64,000 bases of DNA from Comamonadaceae bacterium G21597-S1 (GTDB lineage Bacteria > Pseudomonadota > Gammaproteobacteria > Burkholderiales > Burkholderiaceae_C), in the NCBI GenBank assembly GCA_027214345.1, contig JAPWHR010000011.1, positions 124,001 through 188,000 on the forward strand, read 5' to 3'. Every line of letters begins with the position of its first letter. Position 1 is the first letter of the stretch. Below the pieces are notes generated by a model, which worked only from the letters and a program-made list of their open reading frames with translations, ran no database searches and was not told the origin of the DNA. Positions 36,981 to 44,631 of the stretch are shown one piece after another. Both the position numbers and the translations under genes were made by a program.

Positions 36981-38402
36981 ATGAAGCAGGCAACTGCGGG
37001 CAGCCGCCCAAACATCGTCCTGGTGCTGATGGACAACCTGGGATACGGCGAAATCGGATGTTACGGTGGCGGTGTTCTGCGCGGCGCTCCGACGCCCTGC
37101 ATCGACGCCCTGGCATCGGAAGGCCTGCGACTGCTCAATTTCAACGTGGAAGCGCAGTGCACACCGACACGCGCGTCCCTGATGACCGGTCGTTATCCGA
37201 TCCGCGGCGGCAACGGGTCGGTGCCGTTCCTGACGCCGGTGTACGGCTTGATGCGTTCCGAATATTCCCTGGCGCGCATGCTGTCGGACGCGGGCTACGC
37301 CACCGGCATGTTCGGCAAATGGCATCTTGGGCAGACCGAGGGACGATTCCCCACCGACCACGGTTTCGACGAATGGTTCGGCATCCCCAATTCCAGCGAT
37401 GAGTCCCAGTGGCCCGACAACCCCATGATGCACATCGAGGATGTACCCGGCGTGGAGTTCGAACATGTCATGGAGTCGCGTCGGGACGAAATACCCAGGA
37501 AGCTGCGGGTCTACGACATGGAAGAACGCATCCGCATCGACCGGGAAATCACCGATCGCGCCATCGGCTTCATGGAGCGCAGCTGCGCCCAGGACGACAA
37601 GCCCTTTTTTGCCTACATTCCCTATACCCAGACGCACTATCCGGTATTGCCACACCCCGACTTCCGGGGATCGACCGGGAAAGGGAACTGGGCCGACGTT
37701 CTCGCCCAGGTCGACGCCTATGCCGGCGAACTGCTGGCCGCCGTGGATCGCCTCGGTATCAAGGACAACACGCTGTTCATCTTCACCTCCGACAACGGTC
37801 CCGAGATGAACCCTTTGTGGGCCGGCTCCAGCGGACCCTGGACCGGAACCTATTTCACCGGCTACGAAGGCTCATTGCGCGTGCCTTTCATTGCCCGCTG
37901 GCCGGGGCACATTCCGCCAGGCGCCGTGTCGAACGAAATCGTGCATGTGATGGACATCTACCCGACGCTGGCCCGGATCGCCGGCGCGCAGGTACCAGCG
38001 GATCGGCCGATCGACGGCGTGGACCAGGCCGATTTCCTCACCTTCGCGCAGCCCAGATCCAACCGGGACAACTTCGTCGTCTATGTCGGCAATGACTTGT
38101 TCGGCGTCAAGTGGAACGACTGGAAGGTGATGTTCAAGGAGGTCACGCTGGACCGCAGGATTCTGCAGACGTATGCGACACCTCGCATCTTCAATCTGCT
38201 GGCCGATCCCAAGGAGCAGCTCCCGGACATCTACCGGGTACAGAACTTCTGGGTCCTGAAGCCGGTGGCCCGAATCCTTGAGGAACATCGGATGTCGCTC
38301 AAGGCACATCCGCCGATAGTGCCTGGCACGCCCGACCCCGACCCGGTGAAGGGGACAGGTCAGGCCAGCACGCCGGTCAGCCCGCCCGCCGCATCAGGCT
38401 GA
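36981..38402 (+). CDS. Type-I sulfatase (arylsulfatase family)
   Basis: The enzyme hydrolyses a sulfate ester through a formylglycine. The 473-residue protein has the activation motif C60-T-P-T-R in a sulfatase signature (CTPTRASLMTGRYP). The calcium site is MDNLGYGEIGCYGGG at the N terminus (second aspartate replaced by N19, a variant I recall in one arylsulfatase branch) and SDNGPE. GKWHLG is the second family signature. I see no signal peptide, so it should act in the cytoplasm, where FGE can reach it. GGAGA precedes the ATG. The 3' end overlaps the convergent SDR gene by 26 bases. Confidence 0.93.
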   Translation: MKQATAGSRPNIVLVLMDNLGYGEIGCYGGGVLRGAPTPCIDALASEGLRLLNFNVEAQCTPTRASLMTGRYPIRGGNGSVPFLTPVYGLMRSEYSLARMLSDAGYATGMFGKWHLGQTEGRFPTDHGFDEWFGIPNSSDESQWPDNPMMHIEDVPGVEFEHVMESRRDEIPRKLRVYDMEERIRIDREITDRAIGFMERSCAQDDKPFFAYIPYTQTHYPVLPHPDFRGSTGKGNWADVLAQVDAYAGELLAAVDRLGIKDNTLFIFTSDNGPEMNPLWAGSSGPWTGTYFTGYEGSLRVPFIARWPGHIPPGAVSNEIVHVMDIYPTLARIAGAQVPADRPIDGVDQADFLTFAQPRSNRDNFVVYVGNDLFGVKWNDWKVMFKEVTLDRRILQTYATPRIFNLLADPKEQLPDIYRVQNFWVLKPVARILEEHRMSLKAHPPIVPGTPDPDPVKGTGQASTPVSPPAASG

Positions 38403-39117
38403 AACTCTGGGCGGTCGGACCGACATCGGGTTGCGTTGCCAGAAACAAGGCCAGCGGAACCAGGTCTTCCGGCTCCTTGACCCACTCGCCTTCGGGGAAG
38501 GGTCGTTTGCCGAAGGCCGTCATGCCGGTCTTGACCGGCCCGGGAATGAGCTCGTTGACGCTGATGTTGTACTGCTGCAGTTCGACGCCAAGCACTTCGG
38601 TCAACTTCCATAGACCGATCTTCGAGGCGGCATAGGCGCTGGTGCCAGCGACCGCAGCCTTGCGCATGCCGGAGCCAATGAAGATGATCTTGCCGCTGCC
38701 ACGCGCACGCAGGTGGGGAATCGCAGCATGCGCGGTATGGAAAGCGCCCACGAGATTGGTCTGTATTGCTGCAGCCCAACGCACCGGGTCGACATCTTCC
38801 ACCGTGCCACGCGGGCCGTTGACGCCGGCATTGCCCACCACGATGTCGACACCACCAAAGCGCTGCACCGTCAAAGCAAACAACGCCTGCAACGACGCCA
38901 GGTCTGCAACGTCAGCACACCGGGCCATGGCCGTGCCGCCGGCCGCAGTGACAAGCGCAACCGTTTCGTCGATCTCGCCCGCACTGCGCGCACAGCACAC
39001 CACCGTGGCACCGGCTTTGGCATAACCCATGGCGATTGCCCGACCAATGCCGCGCCCTGCCCCTGTGACAACGGCTACCTTGCCCTGCAACGGCCGGGCC
39101 TCGCTAATGGCTTGCAT
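38377..39117 (-). CDS. Short-chain dehydrogenase/reductase
   Basis: A 246-residue NAD(P)-dependent oxidoreductase of the classical SDR type. The cofactor motif TGAGRGIG is at residues ~18-25, NAG in VVGNAGVNG, and the catalytic Ser and Tyr-x-x-x-Lys in SGMRKAAV and SAYAASK. The ATG at 39117 comes five bases after the stop of the Bug gene, implying coupled translation. It is the distal gene of the probable tetR-MBL-Bug-SDR transcript and may oxidise the alcohol freed by desulfation (inference). Confidence 0.92.
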   Translation of the reverse strand: MQAISEARPLQGKVAVVTGAGRGIGRAIAMGYAKAGATVVCCARSAGEIDETVALVTAAGGTAMARCADVADLASLQALFALTVQRFGGVDIVVGNAGVNGPRGTVEDVDPVRWAAAIQTNLVGAFHTAHAAIPHLRARGSGKIIFIGSGMRKAAVAGTSAYAASKIGLWKLTEVLGVELQQYNISVNELIPGPVKTGMTAFGKRPFPEGEWVKEPEDLVPLALFLATQPDVGPTAQSFSLMRRAG

Positions 39118-39121
39118 GGCG

Positions 39122-40102
39122 TCAGTCGATCTTGATGTTGCCGCCCTTGATGACCGCGCCCCACTCGCGGATATCGGTCTTGACCGTCTCGGCAAACTGC
39201 TCGGGAGTCTTGATCGGCATTTCGGACAGTCCCAGTGCCTTGACGAACCTCTCACGCGACGCAGGCTCTGTCACCGCGCGTACGAGCTCCTTGTTGACCT
39301 TGTCAATGATGGCCTTTGGCGTACCTGCCGGTGCAAACATCCCATACCAGGCAACCAGGTCGAACTTCACGCCTTGTTCGGTCATCGTCTGCACGTTGGG
39401 CAACTGGGGCACCCGGTATGGGCCACTGATGGCAATCGCCTTCATCTTTCCACCTAGCACCAAGGGCAGCGCCGAACCCATGGACGTGAACGCCACCGGG
39501 ATCTGGCCACCGATCAGGTCGGTGTTGACCGCCGCAGCATTCTTGTACGGGACATGCTGGATCTGCAACCCGGCCTGCAACTTGAGCGCCTCCATGCTCA
39601 GGTGACCGCCTGAGCCATTGCCCCAGGAACCATACGACAGGCTGTTGGCCGGCTGCGACTTGGCATACGCAATAAGGTCCTTGAGGTTGTTGAGTGGCGA
39701 GCCCTGGGGCACCACCAGCATGTTGCCGCCGGCACCGATCTGCGCGATGGCATCGAAACTCGTTGCACCGTCGTACTTGACGTTCGGGTACAGCGACTGG
39801 TTGACCACCTGCGCTGCCGCATAGGTGAACAGCAAGGTATAACCGTCGTTGGCGGCCTTTGCGGCCTCCTCGGTGCCGATCATGCCGTTGGCCCCGGGCT
39901 TGTTCTCGACCACGAACGGCTGTCCGAATGCCTTCGTCAAATGTTCGGTGGCCAGGCGCGCCGCCGTATCGGTGCCGCTGCCGGGACCACCCGGCACAAT
40001 CACCTTGACCGGTTTGCTGGGCCACGCATCCTGCGCCTGCGCCGGGGCTTGCGCTGCCATCACACCCGCGACCGCCATGACGGTCAAAATCTTCTTGATC
40101 AT
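39122..40102 (-). CDS. Bug-family tripartite tricarboxylate receptor protein
   Basis: A periplasmic receptor of 326 residues with a signal peptide (MIKKILTVMAVAGVMAAQAP, cleaved after AQAQD). Typical blocks are WPSKPVKVIVPGGPGSGTD, ENKPGANGMIGTEE, YGSWGNGSGG and FAPAGTP. AGGAG seven bases before the ATG supports the start. It lies 82 bases after the alkylsulfatase-like MBL gene and just before the SDR gene, so it probably delivers the substrate of this catabolic unit. The ligand is unknown. Confidence 0.94.
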   Translation of the reverse strand: MIKKILTVMAVAGVMAAQAPAQAQDAWPSKPVKVIVPGGPGSGTDTAARLATEHLTKAFGQPFVVENKPGANGMIGTEEAAKAANDGYTLLFTYAAAQVVNQSLYPNVKYDGATSFDAIAQIGAGGNMLVVPQGSPLNNLKDLIAYAKSQPANSLSYGSWGNGSGGHLSMEALKLQAGLQIQHVPYKNAAAVNTDLIGGQIPVAFTSMGSALPLVLGGKMKAIAISGPYRVPQLPNVQTMTEQGVKFDLVAWYGMFAPAGTPKAIIDKVNKELVRAVTEPASRERFVKALGLSEMPIKTPEQFAETVKTDIREWGAVIKGGNIKID

Positions 40103-40184
40103 TCCTGTCTCCTTGCTAAAAGTTGATGAACCCATCGGAACCGAATACCACCTGCACGGTGTCTCCCTGCCTCGCCGCTTCTTC

Positions 40185-41480
40185 TTATGTCACTCCGAAT
40201 CGCGCCCGCTGACCGTCGGCCAGCATGGCGGCGCATCCATGCAGGATGCTCTTGGCCACATAACTGCGCACCTGGGAGGCGCGCTGGTGCAACCACTCGG
40301 CCTTGAGACGGCGCGCCATCTCGATTTCCGGGCCCTGCGCGTCCAACGTCGCCAGAACGTCGACCACATGCAGAGCCAATTGCAGTTCGCCCCGGGCAGC
40401 CAAGGCGCTCGCGTGGTCCAGCACCGCCTGTTTGTCGGTGATGGCGCGCGCAATCTCTGCACCCACCTGCTCCAGCGGCGCAGGATGCAGGTGGGTCGGG
40501 TTCCGATCCCACCACCCGTTCTCGGAACGGTAGACATCGCGCGCAATCCAGTGCGGGTCGCCATAGGTCGGTTTCATCCAGGGCACGTCGAACCATTCAG
40601 GGGGAAAGTCGATCGCCGCGAGGATTTCGCGCTCACCCATGCCCGCATTCATCATCCGCACGACTTCGCCATGGACCCAGCGCAATGCCTTCGCTGTTCC
40701 GCCCAGAACCTTTTGTACCTCGTCGCTGCCCACCAACGGCGGACCGAACTCGCGCACCACCTGCTCGGGTCGCAACGCCGCCAGGCGATCGAGCGTGTCG
40801 GCCCAACGCAAGGTGTCGCGCTGGGTACGAAACGGCGTGCCCAGGTTGGGAATCGAGTCGATGATGGCCGGGCCTCCGTACAAGAGTTTTTGCTGCGCAT
40901 CCCAGACCGCCAGGCAATCGTCGGTTTCCGAAGGCGCCCACAACAGCTCCACGTGGCGGCCATCACGGTTCCCCAACAGCAGGCTGTCAGTGAAGGTTTC
41001 GGTGGGAAAAGCAACCGGAAACTTGCCGGCCATGTCACCGCAGTTGCGGCGGAACTGGATCTCGGCCATGCGCTCCTGCAGGGGCATGGTCTGCTCATAA
41101 CGCGTGGCGCGCCGCTGCAGATTGGCGTGGGCAATACAGCGTGGCGCGGCATCGCCCCTGTCCCTGGCATGCGCCAGCCATTGCGGCAGCCCGCTGTTGT
41201 AGCCCAGGTGTCCGTGGCTGAAACAGATCGCGTGGATCGGTGCATCGCTGATCGCGCGCAAGGCCTTGATCATGCCCGCCGTGACCTTGCCGCCGGGGCC
41301 GCTGTCGACGATCACCAGTCCGACGTCAAGTGCGAACACGATGGAATTCCCCTGCCCGCGCAGGATCCAGACCCCTTGCGCGACAGGTTCCGTGCCTTCA
41401 CCGATGATCAGGAACGCCGAATCGTCCTGATCCGCACGCGCAACCACGGGTGCGCCTGGATTCTGACAATGGGTTGCCAT
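40185..41480 (-). CDS. Alkylsulfatase-like MBL-fold protein with altered metal motif
   Basis: A 431-residue protein resembling the type-III (SdsA1/BDS1) alkylsulfatases: an N-terminal metallo-beta-lactamase domain, then a helical dimerisation region (WVHGEVVRMMNAGM, WFDVPWMKPTYGDPHWIARDVY, GWWDRNPTHLHP). The zinc motif usually written HxHxDH reads H89-G-H91-L-G93-Y94, so its aspartate and third histidine are absent. It may use a single metal, another chemistry, or bind without catalysis. The ATG at 41480 lies eight bases past the TetR stop. The pair forms one transcript that diverges from the sulfatase operon. Confidence 0.82.
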   Translation of the reverse strand: MATHCQNPGAPVVARADQDDSAFLIIGEGTEPVAQGVWILRGQGNSIVFALDVGLVIVDSGPGGKVTAGMIKALRAISDAPIHAICFSHGHLGYNSGLPQWLAHARDRGDAAPRCIAHANLQRRATRYEQTMPLQERMAEIQFRRNCGDMAGKFPVAFPTETFTDSLLLGNRDGRHVELLWAPSETDDCLAVWDAQQKLLYGGPAIIDSIPNLGTPFRTQRDTLRWADTLDRLAALRPEQVVREFGPPLVGSDEVQKVLGGTAKALRWVHGEVVRMMNAGMGEREILAAIDFPPEWFDVPWMKPTYGDPHWIARDVYRSENGWWDRNPTHLHPAPLEQVGAEIARAITDKQAVLDHASALAARGELQLALHVVDVLATLDAQGPEIEMARRLKAEWLHQRASQVRSYVAKSILHGCAAMLADGQRARFGVT

Positions 41481-41487
41481 GGTTCTT

Positions 41488-42183
41488 TTACCTTTCCTCG
41501 TTCTCGTTGGGAGCATCGTCAACCGGGCCACCGTGCGCGGCGGCCATGCCGGCGGCCAGGAAGCCGGCCAGATTGCGACTCATGGCCGCATAACGGCGGC
41601 TGTTGGCAGGGAGCACCGGCCCATGGGATTGCACCCACCGGGCCAGACCGAAGGTGGCCAGATTGTTGAGCGACCACAAGCGGTCCTTGAAAACCCGCGG
41701 CGGCAATTCGGGCAACAGCGTGCGCAGCATCTCGCGCACGCGGATATGTCCGCTCATGGTGTCGGGATCCATGAAGGACCAGATGTCGGGGTTTTCGTTG
41801 AACAGGGCTTGCGCCACCACACGGACGTAGTCCGGTCCCCAGGGCATGGTCTTGACCACGTCGCTCAGCACCATCACCGACGCATACGCCACGCCGTAGG
41901 CGCTCTTGTCGCCGCCACTGGCCACGAGCGCATCAAGCCGCTGATGGCGGATCACGTTGATGGCACGGATGCGTCGTGCCAGCAACTTGCCGATCAGCGC
42001 CTCGCGCGAGCCAAAGTGGTAGTGCGCGGCCGACAGGTTGGCCTGCCCGCTGGCGCGCACGATTTCCCGCAGAGAAACCCGGTCAATGCTGGTCTCGGCG
42101 AACAGCCGTTCGGCGGTGTCCAGCATGTGAATGGCGGTGTCGGTCAGCACCTCTTTCGCTGACGAGGCAGTGATCTCAGCCAC
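41488..42183 (-). CDS. TetR-family repressor of the divergent sulfatase region
   Basis: A 231-residue regulator. The N-terminal helix-turn-helix (AIHMLDTAERLFAETSIDRV, then LREIVRASGQANLSAAHYHF) is typical of TetR; the C-terminal ligand domain is unlike named families. I chose the GTG at 42183 because GGGGGA stands just upstream; a GTG at 42234 would add 17 residues without a ribosome site. It shares a 160-base intergenic region with the 754-residue sulfatase gene, where two matching palindromes lie. It is probably autoregulated and induced by a pathway intermediate (inference). Confidence 0.87.
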   Translation of the reverse strand: MAEITASSAKEVLTDTAIHMLDTAERLFAETSIDRVSLREIVRASGQANLSAAHYHFGSREALIGKLLARRIRAINVIRHQRLDALVASGGDKSAYGVAYASVMVLSDVVKTMPWGPDYVRVVAQALFNENPDIWSFMDPDTMSGHIRVREMLRTLLPELPPRVFKDRLWSLNNLATFGLARWVQSHGPVLPANSRRYAAMSRNLAGFLAAGMAAAHGGPVDDAPNENEER

Positions 42184-42261
42184 GGAAGTCCCCCATCCGT
42201 CGCCCGCCGCGCAGCGCTTGCGCGCCGAGTCCACGCCGAGCCGGCGGGCATCGAAAAAATG

Positions 42262-42315
42262 TTGACATGTAATTCATATGAATTAACAATGTAATTCAAA
42301 CGAATTAAATGTCAA
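42262..42315. promoter_or_regulatory. Divergent promoters overlapped by two tandem 22-bp palindromic operators
   Basis: Two palindromes TAATTC-N4-GAATTA lie at 42270-42285 (perfect, with CATATG at its centre) and 42292-42307, exactly 22 bases apart. Each sits in a 22-bp direct repeat starting ATGTAATTCA. Outside them are TTGACAT (42262-42268) and its inverse ATGTCAA (42309-42315). Each TTGACA is a -35 box pointing inward. Weak -10 boxes follow at 16-17 bases: TAACAA/AACAAT for the plus strand and TACATT for the minus strand. A repressor bound here would block both the sulfatase operon and its own gene. Confidence 0.75.
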
Positions 42316-42343
42316 CCACTTTTTTCACACACCCCTACCCATC

Positions 42344-44608
42344 ATGCAAACAGGCTTCTCGGGCGACGAGCCCTTTGGCGGGCGCATCGCCCGCACGGCT
42401 GACCAGTCCGAGCCCTGGTGGCCCCCGTCCCGCGTCCCCGCAGGCGCGCCCAACGTCGTGACCGTGGTGCTCGACGACACCGGCTTTTCGCACCTGGGCT
42501 GTTATGGCTCGACCATGGCCACGCCGAACATCGACCGCATCGCCGCACAGGGGCTGCGCTACACCGGCTTTCACACCACGGCCCTGTGTTCACCCACCCG
42601 GGCCTGCCTGCTGACCGGCCGCAACCACCACGCCGTCGGCATGCGCTGCATCTCGAATTTCGACACCGGATATCCCAACATGCGCGGAGCCATTCCGAAG
42701 TCCGCCGCCACGCTGGCCGAGGTGTTGCGCGACAACGGTTATGCCACCTATGCAGCGGGCAAGTGGCACCTCGCGCCAATGGCCGAATGTTCGGCTGCCG
42801 GGCCGTTCACCAACTGGCCGCTGCAGCGCGGTTTCGACCGCTTCTATGGTTTCCTCAATGGCGAAAGCGACCAGTTCTCGCCGGAACTGATCTGCGACAA
42901 CCACGCGGTACCGCAACCGAAGTCCCCCGCCGAGGGATACCACTTTTCCGAGGACGTCGTCGATCAGGCCGCAGGTTTCATCCGCGACCTGCGTTCCCTG
43001 GTTCCGGAAAAACCCTTCTTCCTGTACCTGGCATTTGGCGCCATGCATGCGCCCCACCAGGCGCCTCGGAGTTACCTCGACAAATACCGCGGACGCTTCG
43101 ACGCCGGCTGGGACGTCGAGCGCGCGGCCTGGTTCGAACGGCAGAAGCAGATGGGCATCATCCCGCCCGACACCGAACTGGCGCCGCACAACCGAGGCGT
43201 CAAACCCTGGAACGATCTGAGCCGCAACGAGCAGCGGTTCGCCGCACGCTTGCAGGAAGCCTTCGCCGCCATGCTGGAGCACACTGATGACCAGATCGGC
43301 CGCCTCGTGGCGCAACTGCAGGAACTGGGCGCCTGGGACAACACCTTGTTCCTGCTGCTGTCCGACAACGGCGCCAGCCAGGAAGGCGGCGCCAGCGGCA
43401 TCCTCGACGAGATGCGGTATTTCAACGGCATGCGCGAGGATGTCGACACCGCCGTTTTGCGGCTGGACGACATCGGCGGCCCGAACAGCCACAGCAATAT
43501 CCCCTGGGGTTGGGCCCAGGCCGGCAACAGTCCGCTCAAATGGTACAAGCAGAACACGCATGGCGGCGGCGTGCGCGATCCGCTGATCGTGCACTGGCCC
43601 TCGCGACTCGCCAGCCCGGGCTCGACGCGCACCCAGTTCTGCCATGCGATCGACATCGCCCCTACCGTGCTCGCAGCCGTTGGCATACCGCAACCGACGG
43701 AGGTCGCCAGTGTTCCCCAGATGCCGGTGCACGGCACCAGCCTGCTGGCAACGTTCGAACAGGCCGACGCCACCATCAGTCGCGGACCGCAGTATTTCGA
43801 AATGTTCGGGCACCGCGCCCTCGTGCACGAGGGTTGGAAGGCGGTCTCCCGGCACAAGGCCGGCGTGCCCTACGACGACGACGTCTGGGAGCTGTACCAC
43901 CTGGACTCGGATTTCTCGGAGTGCAAGGATCTGGCGCACCGCGACCCCGAGCGACTGCAGCGCATGATCGCCCTGTGGTGGCAGGAAGCCGAGAAGAACG
44001 GCGTGTTGCCGCTGGACGACCGGGGGGCCAGCGAAATGTTCCGCGCCTCGCGCCGCCCCGGCATGCCGACCGCACGCAGGCGTTTCGAATATTTCCCGCC
44101 GGTGTCCCACATTCCGTCCGACGCCTGTCCGTCGCCGGCCCGGGGCTGGCGGACCATCGTCGAACTCACCCACCCTCAGGGCGATGGCGATGGCGCCCTG
44201 ATCAACCGGGGCACACTCAACAGCGGTCTGGCGTTGTACGTACACCAGGGCCGCCTGCATTTCGACTACAACTGCTTTCACGACCATACGCGGGCCGTGG
44301 CGCAGGAACCGCTCTCGCCCGGGTCACACGTCATCGTGCTCGACGTGGAGCGCCAAAACGACGGCGCTGCCGATGTGTCGCTGGCACTGGATGGAGCCGT
44401 CGTCGCCAGTGCACGTATCCCGAAGCTGCTGTTCGTTCTCTCCAGCCTGGGCATGGACCTGGGCCGCAGCAACGCGCCGATCAACAACGACTACCAGGCG
44501 CCATTTGTCTACCCCGGCCAGTTGCACCGGGTCGTGTTCGAGCTGGGCGACAAGTCCAGCCTGGGCGAAGTCAAGGCGCTGGTACGCGCCGAGATGGCCA
44601 AGCAGTGA
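42344..44608 (+). CDS. Large type-I sulfatase (arylsulfatase, 754 residues)
   Basis: The enzyme hydrolyses sulfate esters with a formylglycine. The activation motif is C82-S-P-T-R (LCSPTRACLLTG). Calcium ligands are D44-D45 (VLDDTGFSHLG) and the later LSDNGAS; GKWHLAP is the second signature. At 754 residues it is longer than common arylsulfatases. The C-terminal ~180 residues form an extra beta-rich module (WRTIVELTHPQ, LHFDYNCF, QLHRVVFELGD) seen in large AtsA-type sulfatases of actinobacteria and proteobacteria. No signal peptide is visible. It heads the operon sulfatase, acyl-CoA synthetase and two DUF1254 genes. Confidence 0.93.
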   Translation: MQTGFSGDEPFGGRIARTADQSEPWWPPSRVPAGAPNVVTVVLDDTGFSHLGCYGSTMATPNIDRIAAQGLRYTGFHTTALCSPTRACLLTGRNHHAVGMRCISNFDTGYPNMRGAIPKSAATLAEVLRDNGYATYAAGKWHLAPMAECSAAGPFTNWPLQRGFDRFYGFLNGESDQFSPELICDNHAVPQPKSPAEGYHFSEDVVDQAAGFIRDLRSLVPEKPFFLYLAFGAMHAPHQAPRSYLDKYRGRFDAGWDVERAAWFERQKQMGIIPPDTELAPHNRGVKPWNDLSRNEQRFAARLQEAFAAMLEHTDDQIGRLVAQLQELGAWDNTLFLLLSDNGASQEGGASGILDEMRYFNGMREDVDTAVLRLDDIGGPNSHSNIPWGWAQAGNSPLKWYKQNTHGGGVRDPLIVHWPSRLASPGSTRTQFCHAIDIAPTVLAAVGIPQPTEVASVPQMPVHGTSLLATFEQADATISRGPQYFEMFGHRALVHEGWKAVSRHKAGVPYDDDVWELYHLDSDFSECKDLAHRDPERLQRMIALWWQEAEKNGVLPLDDRGASEMFRASRRPGMPTARRRFEYFPPVSHIPSDACPSPARGWRTIVELTHPQGDGDGALINRGTLNSGLALYVHQGRLHFDYNCFHDHTRAVAQEPLSPGSHVIVLDVERQNDGAADVSLALDGAVVASARIPKLLFVLSSLGMDLGRSNAPINNDYQAPFVYPGQLHRVVFELGDKSSLGEVKALVRAEMAKQ

Positions 44609-44631
44609 TAGCCCCACCCGCAGGAACCCCC

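Noticed and set aside
35523-37655. A 710-codon minus-strand frame
   Set aside because: It lies opposite the aminotransferase and sulfatase genes, which have clear motifs and ribosome sites.
43510-44631. Upstream extension of the acyl-CoA synthetase frame by 374 codons
   Set aside because: It overlaps the whole C-terminal part of the sulfatase in another frame and is Arg-rich; the ATG at 44632 has a ribosome site and starts at the family's conserved region.
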